NCBI GenBank assembly: GCA_003694385.1
Contig: RFKA01000056.1
Location: 1-12,320 of the forward strand
Origin: Candidatus Woesearchaeota archaeon
GTDB lineage: Archaea; Nanobdellota; Nanobdellia; Woesearchaeales; UBA525
Reading direction: 5' to 3'
DNA: 12,320 bases
Part shown: positions 6,150 through 12,320 of the stretch, piece after piece
How positions within the stretch are numbered: position 1 is the stretch's first letter
Layout: each line of letters begins with the position of its first letter
Program-made: the position numbers and the translations under genes
The notes under the pieces: generated by a model
Seen by the model: the letters and a program-made list of their open reading frames with translations, nothing else
Databases searched by the model: none
Told to the model about the DNA's origin: nothing

Positions 6150-6485
6150 ATGCGCTGGGTCCTCAAGTCGAAGATTCACAGAGCGAACGTCACGGATGCC
6201 CGGGTGGCTTACGAAGGAAGTATCGCAATAGATAGTGCGCTCCTTGAGAAGGTGGGGTTGTGGGTGGGTGAGAAAGTGCTCGTCGTCGATAACACGAACG
6301 GTGCACGCCTCGAGACCTACGTCATCCCTGGTGGTCCGGGAGAGATCACGATGAATGGTGCGGCAGCGCATCTTATGAAAAAAGGCGATGAAGTCATCAT
6401 CATGGGCTTCGAGCTCACAGACAAACCACTCACCCCGAAGAAAATCCTTGTTGACAAACAGAACCGCTTCGTCAAATACCTCTAG
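6150..6485 (+). CDS. panD: aspartate 1-decarboxylase, pyruvoyl type
   Basis: The 111-residue protein matches bacterial PanD along its length. KSKIHRANVT has K8 and H10. YEGSIAID holds the self-cleavage site G23-S24, where serine becomes the catalytic pyruvoyl group, with Y21 nearby. NTNGARLETYVI gives R53, T56 and Y57, and MNGAAAH gives N69. The enzyme decarboxylates L-aspartate to beta-alanine for pantothenate and coenzyme A synthesis, as a self-processed homotetramer. Length is slightly shorter than the usual 115-140 because the C-terminal tail is short. Archaea usually make beta-alanine with a PLP-dependent MfnA-like decarboxylase, so transfer from Bacteria is likely (inference). No other pan gene is in the window. 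The start at 6150 is set by the TATA-like box; the frame is open to 6123. Confidence 0.93.
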   Translation: MRWVLKSKIHRANVTDARVAYEGSIAIDSALLEKVGLWVGEKVLVVDNTNGARLETYVIPGGPGEITMNGAAAHLMKKGDEVIIMGFELTDKPLTPKKILVDKQNRFVKYL

Positions 6486-6610
6486 ATGTGTCTTTAGACG
6501 CTGTCGTCACCACTTATGCAGCTCGTACTCGTACAGTTATCGTTCACACTCTCCTCAGGGTTCCAACAACGCGGCTTTAAGCTCGTCGGGGAGAAATCTG
6601 TGGTGGCGCC

Positions 6611-7597
6611 TCACAGCGTGTAGGCAGTCCACTGACCAATGTTGGGGAGTCCTCGACGAACAGTGATTGTGCGTTCTTCAGGGACCGCAACAAAACTGTC
6701 TAAGGTGACCACTTCTTGCTCGTTGCGGAAGAGCGGGGGCTGCTCGAGCAACTCCTGCGCCGCCGCGACAGTGATTGCGCCTTCAAGGCTGGTCAGCGCG
6801 TCGTGTATCCTTTTTTTCCTCCGTCGTGCGGGCGCAGGAATGACTTGCTTGCTCAGTCGCACAACCTCGTCAATCTCGTAGAACGTCGCGCGGGTGAGAA
6901 TCGGTTCGCTCGCGGCGGCTCGTGTTTTCCCCGGAATGCCTTCAATCACGACGTTGTCACCCGCAGGGTCTGCAATGTGGAAGATGAACGAGCCTGCATT
7001 CGGCGCGTTGAGCACGTACTCGGCCGCGTCTCTCGCGGTTCGTCGACGGAGGGCTTCTGCGATGAGCGCGTAGGTCGGAACGCCAATCTGTGGGCGAAGC
7101 TCGGGGAAATAGCCGCTGCCCGTCCACATAAGCGTGACGCCATGCTCGTTCATGCCGAGCGAGGTCCACAACCCAGGGTAATGATAGGAGAGCACTGCTG
7201 GTTCGCCGCGCATATGCAGCTCGAGCATGCCTGCGTGTGGGGCGAGCTCGACGCCCCAGTCCCAGTTTTGCCCGAGGAGAGCTTTCTCGTCGCGGGTTGC
7301 TTCGGGCGCCACCATGAACGCCGTGCAATGGGGTTGGTGGCAGATTTCCTCGTGGAGCGTGAGGAGCGCAGCGTCTTCGAACGCGAGGTCAGCCCCTGCC
7401 GCTTCCCCCCGGACGAACTCAGCGGCGATGGGCGCGTACTCCTCCATCAGTTTGAAGCAATGATGCGCGTAAGCCCATCGTTTACCGTTAGGCTTGATAT
7501 GTTCTGCGAGAAAATCCCTCATTTCTTGCTTGAAGCGATAACCGTACGAGTGGCCGACGGTCCACACACCACCTTCGAGCCTTGTGAACTCATGCAT
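6611..7597 (-). CDS. C45-type Ntn hydrolase (penicillin acyltransferase-like amidase)
   Basis: This 328-residue protein has the layout of the C45 acyl-CoA:6-aminopenicillanate acyltransferase family. A helical N-terminal propeptide-like part (1-90) is followed by HCTAFMV with candidate nucleophile C91, then LLGQNWDW (107-114), the SYHYPGLWTSLGMNEHGVTL strand region (about 137-156), and YEIDEVVRLSKQ in the C-terminal half. Family members cleave themselves before a cysteine and then hydrolyse or transfer amides. Here the residue before C91 is histidine rather than the glycine of the fungal enzyme. The substrate is unknown; bile-salt, acyl-homoserine-lactone and peptide amides are all used by relatives. 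A TTAAAA box lies 25.5 nt before ATG 7597; ATG 7593 is nearly as good. No signal peptide is seen. The gene is divergent from deoC and convergent with panD. Confidence 0.85.
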   Translation of the reverse strand: MHEFTRLEGGVWTVGHSYGYRFKQEMRDFLAEHIKPNGKRWAYAHHCFKLMEEYAPIAAEFVRGEAAGADLAFEDAALLTLHEEICHQPHCTAFMVAPEATRDEKALLGQNWDWGVELAPHAGMLELHMRGEPAVLSYHYPGLWTSLGMNEHGVTLMWTGSGYFPELRPQIGVPTYALIAEALRRRTARDAAEYVLNAPNAGSFIFHIADPAGDNVVIEGIPGKTRAAASEPILTRATFYEIDEVVRLSKQVIPAPARRRKKRIHDALTSLEGAITVAAAQELLEQPPLFRNEQEVVTLDSFVAVPEERTITVRRGLPNIGQWTAYTL

Positions 7598-7619
7598 GCA
7601 GAGAGAAATGAGCGAGGAG

Positions 7620-7625
7620 TTTTAA
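7620..7625 (-). promoter_or_regulatory. TATA box of the C45 gene
   Basis: The minus strand reads TTAAAA, centred 25.5 nt before ATG 7597 and 29.5 nt before ATG 7593. It lies about 32 bp from the deoC box on the other strand. Confidence 0.55.
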
Positions 7626-7651
7626 CCCTTTCGGAGAGGTGACAGTAATCG

Positions 7652-7658
7652 TTAAATA
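7652..7658 (+). promoter_or_regulatory. possible TATA box of deoC
   Basis: TTAAATA. Initiation about 27 nt downstream would be near 7682, just after the in-frame GTG at 7675 and 14 nt before the ATG at 7696. It therefore favours the ATG with a short leader. Confidence 0.5.
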
Positions 7659-7695
7659 GTTTTCAGGAACTCCCGTGTTCGACAGGGCCGTCACA

Positions 7696-8463
7696 ATGGC
7701 GAAGCGGGCGCAGATTGAAGAGGTAACTCTTGAGCAAATCGCGAGTATCTGCGACCACACCTTCTTGAAGCGCTCCGAACAATATGTTGCGACGAAGCCG
7801 GGCGAGAGCCCTGTCCGGCTCCGCGAAAAAGCGTTCTACGAGTTCCTCCAGGACACACTCACGAGTGAGGTCTTGCCCTACGCAGTGTGCGTTCGCCCGG
7901 AGGATGTTGCCAAGGCGCACTCGTTCTTGGCGACCGCGCCGCGGGACATCAAAGTTGCATCCGTTGTCGGCTTCCCCGACGGCTCAGCGTACAGCACCGA
8001 TCTCAAATTGTACGAGACTCATTACGCGTTGGATGCGGGGGCGAGCGAGATTGACATGGTGCTCAACATCGACGCGTTCAGGACGGCTCCGCGGGACGCG
8101 CTCAGTGAGATAACAACTATCGGCAAAGTAACTCACGACTACGGGGGCATCCTCAAGCTCATCCTCGAAACAGCCGAGTTGGGCCCACAGGAAATCAAAC
8201 GCGCCGCAAAGATGGCTGGCAAGGCTGACGTTGACTTCATCAAGACCTCAACGGGCTTCGGAGCTTATGGCGCAAGAGTCGAGGACCTGCACATCATGCG
8301 CGCGAACTTTGCTAGAGGCATCAAAATTAGTGGTGGCGTGAACCCTGATAATGTGCACGCGCTCCTCAAGGCGGCGAATGGAGATAACAGCAGCATCAGT
8401 CTTGACCCCATGAGGATACGCATCGGTGAGAGCTCGCTGTTACGGAAACTCCAACAGCACTAA
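7696..8463 (+). CDS. deoC: deoxyribose-phosphate aldolase
   Basis: The 255-residue class I aldolase cleaves 2-deoxyribose 5-phosphate to glyceraldehyde 3-phosphate and acetaldehyde, feeding DNA-derived sugar into glycolysis. The catalytic set is visible: D120 in SEIDMVLNID, the Schiff-base lysine K183 in DFIKTSTGF, and the second lysine K210 in GIKISGGV. CDHTFLK near residue 20 and VVGFPDG (90-96) are also typical. The TIM-barrel length is normal. The start is chosen as ATG 7696 because the TATA-like box predicts initiation near 7682; a GTG at 7675 would add seven residues. It faces the C45 gene across a 98-bp divergent promoter region. No other nucleoside-salvage gene is adjacent. A cluster of degenerate repeats begins right after the stop codon. 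Confidence 0.95.
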   Translation: MAKRAQIEEVTLEQIASICDHTFLKRSEQYVATKPGESPVRLREKAFYEFLQDTLTSEVLPYAVCVRPEDVAKAHSFLATAPRDIKVASVVGFPDGSAYSTDLKLYETHYALDAGASEIDMVLNIDAFRTAPRDALSEITTIGKVTHDYGGILKLILETAELGPQEIKRAAKMAGKADVDFIKTSTGFGAYGARVEDLHIMRANFARGIKISGGVNPDNVHALLKAANGDNSSISLDPMRIRIGESSLLRKLQQH

Positions 8464-8466
8464 CGC

Positions 8467-8572
8467 GGTCTTGTCTAAGTGGTCTTGTCTGAGTGGGGTC
8501 TTATCTGTGGTCTTGCCTAAGCAGTATTGTCTAAGCAGGGCAATCTTCTTCCAAGATGTTTTGTCCAAGCCG
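8467..8572. repeat. cluster of degenerate 14-16 bp repeats (GGTCTTGTCTAAG-type)
   Basis: Successive copies begin at 8467, 8481, 8497, 8509 and 8524. They follow GGTCTTGTCTAAGT with substitutions and small length changes, and a sixth looser copy (TTTTGTCCAAGCCG) lies at 8559-8572. The cluster fills most of the gap between deoC and the rtcA promoter. It has no palindromic unit and no unique spacers, so it is not CRISPR-like. It could be a decayed tandem expansion or a multi-site protein-binding region. Confidence 0.75.
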
Positions 8573-8583
8573 TCCCAAACTGA

Positions 8584-8590
8584 TTTATAC
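8584..8590 (+). promoter_or_regulatory. TATA box of rtcA
   Basis: TTTATAC, centred 26 nt before ATG 8613. It rules against the upstream in-frame ATG at 8556, which would precede the promoter. Confidence 0.68.
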
Positions 8591-8612
8591 TGCTCATTCT
8601 TCCTCCTCGCTC

Positions 8613-9638
8613 ATGCTCCACATCGACGGCAGCCACGGCGAAGGCGGCGGAGCCATCCTCCGCGTCGCGCTCGGCCTCAGCGTGCTCACGGGGAAACCCT
8701 TCCGCATAACGAACATCCGCTCGGGCCGGCCAAAGCCCGGACTCAAGCACGAGCACCTGCACTGCATTCGTATCCTCCAGCGCGTGTGCGACGCGAAAGC
8801 GACTGATGTCGCACTCGGCAGCGAAGAGGTCACGTTCATCCCTGGACCTGTGAAGAGTACCCGTTTCACCTACGACCTCGAGACGGCGGCGAGCACGACA
8901 CTCGTCGCCCACAGCATCATCCTCGCGACGGCGTTCTCAGGGAAGAACATCCAGCTCACGCTCAGGGGCGGGACTGATGTCAAGTGGAGCATCCCCGCCG
9001 ACTACCTCGCGAACGTGCTCAAGCCAGCACTTATTCCCGTCGCTGACGTCACAGTGCAAACTGTGCGGCGCGGCTACTACCCGCGCGGCGGCGGCGAACT
9101 CTTTGTGCGCGTGAAGGGCAAGGCTCCCGGCGCACCTCTCGCGCCGCTCGACTTTACTGAGCGCGGCAAGCTCATGGCGATCAAGGGGCTCGCGCACGCA
9201 ACGACTGAGTTGCAAGATGCAGAGGTTGCCGAGCGGATAGCTCACGCAGCGAAGAGTGTCCTTGCGCCGCTCGGCGCGCCAGTTGCTCTTCAGTGCGCGT
9301 ACAGCACCGCCGCTTCGCCTGGCGCGCACTGCGTTCTCTGGGCGCGCTTCGACAAGAGTGGTCTGCTCGGCGCGAGCGCGTTGGGGGAGCGTGGCGTGCG
9401 AGCAGAAACTGTGGGGGCGGATGCGGCGAGAGAGCTCGCCGCGCTCATCGAGAGTAAAGCAGTCATTGATGAGCACCTTGCCGACCTGCTCGTGCCCTTC
9501 CTCGGCGTTTGCGGCGGCGCGTTCACGACCGCCGCCGTCACGAAGCACCTCACGAGCAATATTGCCGTGACAGAACAATTCCTCGAAACTACCTTCTCTA
9601 TTGATGGTTGTGACATACGCGCAAGCACGCATAAATAA
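8613..9638 (+). CDS. rtcA: RNA 3'-terminal phosphate cyclase
   Basis: The 342-residue enzyme converts RNA 3'-phosphate ends to 2',3'-cyclic phosphates with ATP, through a covalent enzyme-AMP on histidine. The family N-terminus IDGSHGEGGGAILR (4-17) is intact, followed by NIRSGRPKPGLKHEHL (34-49), which holds the conserved basic and histidine residues. RGGTDVKWSIPADYL and RRGYYPRGGGE are the mid-protein signatures. The adenylated histidine is most likely H289 in DEHLADLLVPFLG. Length is normal for the family. The start is fixed by the TATA box 26 nt upstream; the longer frame from 8556 adds 19 atypical residues. No rtcB or other RNA ligase is next to it. It acts in the cytoplasm on RNA ends made by nucleases or tRNA processing. 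Confidence 0.95.
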   Translation: MLHIDGSHGEGGGAILRVALGLSVLTGKPFRITNIRSGRPKPGLKHEHLHCIRILQRVCDAKATDVALGSEEVTFIPGPVKSTRFTYDLETAASTTLVAHSIILATAFSGKNIQLTLRGGTDVKWSIPADYLANVLKPALIPVADVTVQTVRRGYYPRGGGELFVRVKGKAPGAPLAPLDFTERGKLMAIKGLAHATTELQDAEVAERIAHAAKSVLAPLGAPVALQCAYSTAASPGAHCVLWARFDKSGLLGASALGERGVRAETVGADAARELAALIESKAVIDEHLADLLVPFLGVCGGAFTTAAVTKHLTSNIAVTEQFLETTFSIDGCDIRASTHK

Positions 9639-9689
9639 GTAGTGCTTGTGTGCAGTGACTACGCCAAAGGGGAAACAAAGGGAAATACA

Positions 9690-9696
9690 TTTATAC
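9690..9696 (+). promoter_or_regulatory. TATA box of the 9719 gene
   Basis: TTTATAC, centred 26 nt before the GTG at 9719, identical in core to the rtcA box. It selects a GTG start for a gene whose frame is open further upstream. Confidence 0.65.
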
Positions 9697-9718
9697 TCGC
9701 GTGCATATTAACGCCTGC

Positions 9719-10291
9719 GTGGCACGAAACAGACGCCGTATTGAGACACCCGAACAGGACGTCCTCTATAGAGCGTTTGCCGCGTTCCCCGAGTTCCCCG
9801 TGAAGTTCGATTTCTACGCTCGCGCCGACGGAATCCGCGAGCCAACAGGCAGCGCGGATGATGAGTACCACGCGCTTTGCCGTGACCACAACGTCATCCC
9901 CTATCAAGAACTCGTGTTCCGGAGCGGCGAGGAAGAAGTCATCGACTATTTCGGCGGCGTGCACCTCAGGGAGCGCGACCACATGAAGCTCCGTCGCCCC
10001 GATGTGCGCACGCGCATCATAGCGCAAACCCTTGCGGGCGGGCGCATCCACGCCGTTCACCTCCTCTTCGATGAGAGCGACCTCTCTCAGCAAGCAGGCT
10101 TCACGACGCTGCTCGAACATCTTGCAGAGAACAATTACCATTTCATGTTTGGAGAGGCTCGTTTCGGCGCGAAAGAGCGAACGCGCACGGAAGGCCACGC
10201 GGAACTTTATCTGAGCGAGCGGGGACTCGGCCTCGACTTCACGCGGAAGAAACAGCACATCGCGGACTGGTTCGACGAGTACTTCACATAG
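9719..10291 (+). CDS. hypothetical 190-residue protein
   Basis: The product begins (V/M)ARNRRRIETPEQDVLYRAF and ends QHIADWFDEYFT. It looks like a soluble alpha/beta protein. Strand-like segments (VKFDFYARADGI, RIHAVHLLFDE, YHFMFGEARFG) alternate with charged helices, and it is rich in D, E, R and H. No membrane segment, signal peptide, cysteine zinc motif or nucleotide-binding loop is seen. HLRERDHMKLRRPDVRTR is a conspicuous charged stretch near residue 85. GTG 9719 is taken as the start because the TATA box lies 26 nt upstream, a leaderless message; an earlier in-frame GTG at 9701 would fall inside the promoter spacing. It follows rtcA by 80 bp and converges with the coiled-coil gene, with 10 bp between the two stops. 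I do not recognise the family. Confidence 0.75.
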   Translation: MARNRRRIETPEQDVLYRAFAAFPEFPVKFDFYARADGIREPTGSADDEYHALCRDHNVIPYQELVFRSGEEEVIDYFGGVHLRERDHMKLRRPDVRTRIIAQTLAGGRIHAVHLLFDESDLSQQAGFTTLLEHLAENNYHFMFGEARFGAKERTRTEGHAELYLSERGLGLDFTRKKQHIADWFDEYFT

Positions 10292-10301
10292 ACACGCGTG
10301 G

Positions 10302-12320
10302 CTAGCTGCGCGCGTGGAGGTCATCATAGAGTTCCCTGATAGCCTTGTAGAGCGTTGCTTTCTCTTCCGGCGCGAGCGAACTCTTGTTGAAATCCTCCCT
10401 GATGGTGTTGTAGAGCGAACGGGCACGTCGCAGGTCGCCACCATCCAGCGCTGCGCGGGCCTCATCGAGCAATTGGTAGAGCCCAAGGGTCTTGACTTGC
10501 TCGGGCCGCGGCATTGATGCCTCATCAACTTTCGCCGCGAGGTACGAGTCGAAGCTGCGCTCGTGTTGTGCGAACTCGTGCTCGGCATTCTCCATCATCG
10601 CGGCAATGCGGCGGCGCTCAGCGAGCTTCTCATCGATACGTTGCTCAACGGCCTCGAGTTTATGGAGCCGCGCGTCAAGCTTTCGTTGTGCTATCTCGAT
10701 GCGCGCAAACTCTTTCCTGCGGTGCGCCTCGAAAGCCTTCCGTTCTTCGGCAAGCGCCTGTGCCTGCTTCTTGAGCTCTGCTTCGCGTTCCTTGAGCTCC
10801 TCACTGAGGCGCGAAAGCTGTTCATCGCGCTTGTTGAGGGCTGCGCGGTCGCGCTCACACTCCTGTTTCAGCTGCGCCGCGGCCTTCTCTTGCTGAGCTG
10901 CTGCCTCTGCGCGAGCGATGCTCTCGCGCTTCGTCTGCTCGACTTCTCCTCGTTCAGCCTGGAGCTTGAGGCGCTCATCATGGAGAAGCTCGTGCTCGCG
11001 CGCGATCTTCTTCCGCTCCTCATCAAGGGCGCGGCGCTGCTCTGCGAGCTCTTCCTCGACTTGTTGCCTTATGTGAGCGCGCTCTTCCTCAAGTGCCGCG
11101 AGCTGTTCTTCGTGCTCGTGCTGGAGCTGCGCGAGGTGCTCTTGATGCGTCGCCTCGATTTCATCGCGCCGCCGCTGGAGCTCCTCATCATACGCGTGCT
11201 TCTCATCCTCGAAAGCCTGGCGTTCGCGCTCGAGCTCTGCGCGTTCCTGCTTGAGCTGCTCCGCCTGCGCAATGAGTGATTCCGCTTCAGCGCGTTCTCT
11301 CGCGATGCGCTCGGACTCCTCGGCGAGTTGCTGCTCACGCTCTGAAACTGTTGCGTGGCGTTCCTGGAGCTCTGCGTGCTTCTCCTCGTACGAAGCTTGG
11401 AGTTCCGCCTCAACCTCGTCGAGTTTCTTGAGGTAAGCGGCTTTCGCCTTCTCAGCCTCTGCGCGGGCCGCGGCGAGCGCCTCCCGCTCTTCACGCAGCC
11501 GCTTGGCGAGTTCTTTCTCGAGGTCTTTCGCCGCCTTCCCCGTTGCGAGGAAGCGGCTGTGCGCGAGATCCGCAGACTTCCGCGCGAGGTCTGCCTTGAG
11601 CGCGTCGAATTTCTTCTTGAGCTCCTCGTACTCTGCTTGTTTCTTCTCAGAGAGCTCTTTCTTGAGGCGCTCCTCGTATTCCCTAATCTTCCTGAGCGTC
11701 TGGCGCTCGTGCGCCTTGAGGATCTTGAGGAGCTGCTCTTTAGCCTTCTTGTTTCGTATCTGCTCAGCGAGGTCTTCCCGTTGTATGATATTCTGCACCC
11801 ATTCAGCGAAGTCATTACGGTGCTCGTTCACGTGGTGCTCGTAGGTCTCGTCGTCAATGGCCTCGAGTGCTTCGAGAAGCTCTTTGAGGCTCTTGATGGC
11901 TTTGCCGTTCTTCAAGAGGAACTCAGAGCCTTCTGGCACCTCTTTCGCGAAGTGGTTCTCGGGCGCGCGCTCCGGCTCCTTGACGAGCTTGCTGAGCTCT
12001 TTGTGGAGTGCACGGTGCTCTTTCTCGATGTCGGCGAAGTGCGCCTCTGCGGCGCGCGTAAAGTCTGGCTGCTCTTCCTGCTCTGTAGCTTTCTCTTTCG
12101 TAGCTGGCTGCGTGTCGGTTTGGTCAACAACTTGGGAACCGGTCTCTTGATCTATTGTTTGCTCGCTTGTTTGTTGCCCTGCTTGTTCTGCTCCAGCTTG
12201 TTCCGTTACTGGCTCTTTTAGCTCTCCGCCACTCTTCTCTCCATCGCTCTTCTCTATGATTCCTGAGTCCATAGATTCGTCCATTGGTTTGGGCTCACTC
12301 CCCGCTCCCGAATCAGTACC
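10302..12320 (-). CDS. very long coiled-coil protein, probably incomplete at its N-terminus
   Basis: From the first ATG in the window (12284) the product is 660 residues, but the frame has no stop up to the window edge. The 12 extra codons are Gly/Ser/Pro/Glu-rich like the sequence after them, so the true start probably lies outside. Residues 1-75 are acidic, Gln/Thr-rich and likely disordered. Residues about 117-190 form a compact helical segment (FLLKNGKAIKSLKELLEALE, then HHVNEHRNDFAEWV) that resembles, from memory, a small domain in many prokaryotic hypotheticals. Residues about 195-590 are an almost unbroken coiled coil rich in E, K, R, A and Q. The last 60 residues form a separate helical domain (LYQLLDEARAALDGGDLRRA, then LYKAIRELYDDL). 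No membrane segment or Walker A motif is visible, so it is not a typical SMC or Rad50. A cytoskeletal or scaffold role is inference. Confidence 0.85.
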   Translation of the reverse strand, partial: GTDSGAGSEPKPMDESMDSGIIEKSDGEKSGGELKEPVTEQAGAEQAGQQTSEQTIDQETGSQVVDQTDTQPATKEKATEQEEQPDFTRAAEAHFADIEKEHRALHKELSKLVKEPERAPENHFAKEVPEGSEFLLKNGKAIKSLKELLEALEAIDDETYEHHVNEHRNDFAEWVQNIIQREDLAEQIRNKKAKEQLLKILKAHERQTLRKIREYEERLKKELSEKKQAEYEELKKKFDALKADLARKSADLAHSRFLATGKAAKDLEKELAKRLREEREALAAARAEAEKAKAAYLKKLDEVEAELQASYEEKHAELQERHATVSEREQQLAEESERIARERAEAESLIAQAEQLKQERAELERERQAFEDEKHAYDEELQRRRDEIEATHQEHLAQLQHEHEEQLAALEEERAHIRQQVEEELAEQRRALDEERKKIAREHELLHDERLKLQAERGEVEQTKRESIARAEAAAQQEKAAAQLKQECERDRAALNKRDEQLSRLSEELKEREAELKKQAQALAEERKAFEAHRRKEFARIEIAQRKLDARLHKLEAVEQRIDEKLAERRRIAAMMENAEHEFAQHERSFDSYLAAKVDEASMPRPEQVKTLGLYQLLDEARAALDGGDLRRARSLYNTIREDFNKSSLAPEEKATLYKAIRELYDDLHARS

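Noticed and set aside
5361..6371. A 336-codon open frame on the minus strand opposite proS and panD
   Set aside because: It overlaps two confidently identified genes, and its translation is rich in R, H and C with no domain. It is the antisense shadow of high-GC codon usage.
6716..7642. A 308-codon plus-strand frame opposite the C45 gene
   Set aside because: It lies antisense to a recognised protein with catalytic motifs, has no promoter, and its translation has no family features.
8467..8572. CRISPR array
   Set aside because: The units are contiguous, degenerate and non-palindromic. There are no spacers and no cas genes nearby.
10563..12221. Long plus-strand frames opposite the coiled-coil gene, very leucine-rich and resembling membrane proteins
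   Set aside because: They are the reverse complement of repeated GAG/GAA/AAG codons, which read as CTC/TTC/CTT (Leu/Phe). The apparent hydrophobicity is an artefact.
10302..12320. SMC or Rad50 ATPase
   Set aside because: No Walker A, signature or Walker B motif is visible at either end; the coiled coil is flanked by small helical domains instead. The N-terminus is not fully in view, so this is not absolute.

Overview
The window reads as a compact stretch of an archaeal chromosome. Four things point to Archaea. The prolyl-tRNA synthetase is of the archaeal/eukaryotic type, with a C-terminal cysteine-rich domain and a terminal tyrosine. A ribosomal protein eL33 (L35Ae) gene is present. A tRNA-Ser gene carries an intron at the canonical archaeal 37/38 position. 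TATA boxes repeatedly lie about 26-28 nt upstream of start codons, as expected for leaderless mRNAs. The lineage is not fixed by the sequence; an uncultured, possibly DPANN-type archaeon is a guess based on the small hypothetical and coiled-coil proteins.

Layout: the left end (2-1356, minus strand) holds a small CxxC/CxxxC zinc-finger-like protein, an 81-residue conserved-looking hypothetical with a real Shine-Dalgarno leader, a MazG-like nucleotide pyrophosphohydrolase and an intron-containing tRNA-Ser(GGA). A TATA element at 1397-1405 appears to serve both the tRNA and the gene on its right. On the plus strand follow a membrane-anchored coiled-coil protein (1465-2505), eL33, a short GNAT-like acetyltransferase, an M20 metallopeptidase, prolyl-tRNA synthetase and a bacterial-type pyruvoyl aspartate decarboxylase (panD). 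A C45-type Ntn amidase/acyltransferase lies on the minus strand (6611-7597). It is divergent from deoC (deoxyribose-phosphate aldolase), which is followed by a cluster of degenerate 14-16 bp repeats, rtcA (RNA 3'-phosphate cyclase) and an unrecognised 190-residue protein. The right end is a minus-strand gene for a very long coiled-coil protein whose frame stays open to the window edge.

Most genes look like separately promoted housekeeping units rather than one pathway operon. Translation and RNA (tRNA-Ser, eL33, ProRS, RtcA), nucleotide and sugar turnover (MazG-like, DeoC), amide hydrolysis (M20, C45) and beta-alanine formation (PanD) are all represented. Many start codons are best assigned from the TATA spacing, and several genes therefore start downstream of the longest possible reading frame. 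No gap between genes exceeds 300 bases; the largest (4427-4604, about 180 bases) shows only the proS promoter. I see no CRISPR array, insertion sequence or defence cassette. The most unusual items are the panD gene in an archaeal setting, the imperfect splice motif of the tRNA, the two coiled-coil proteins, the deoC-rtcA repeat cluster and several unrecognised small proteins.
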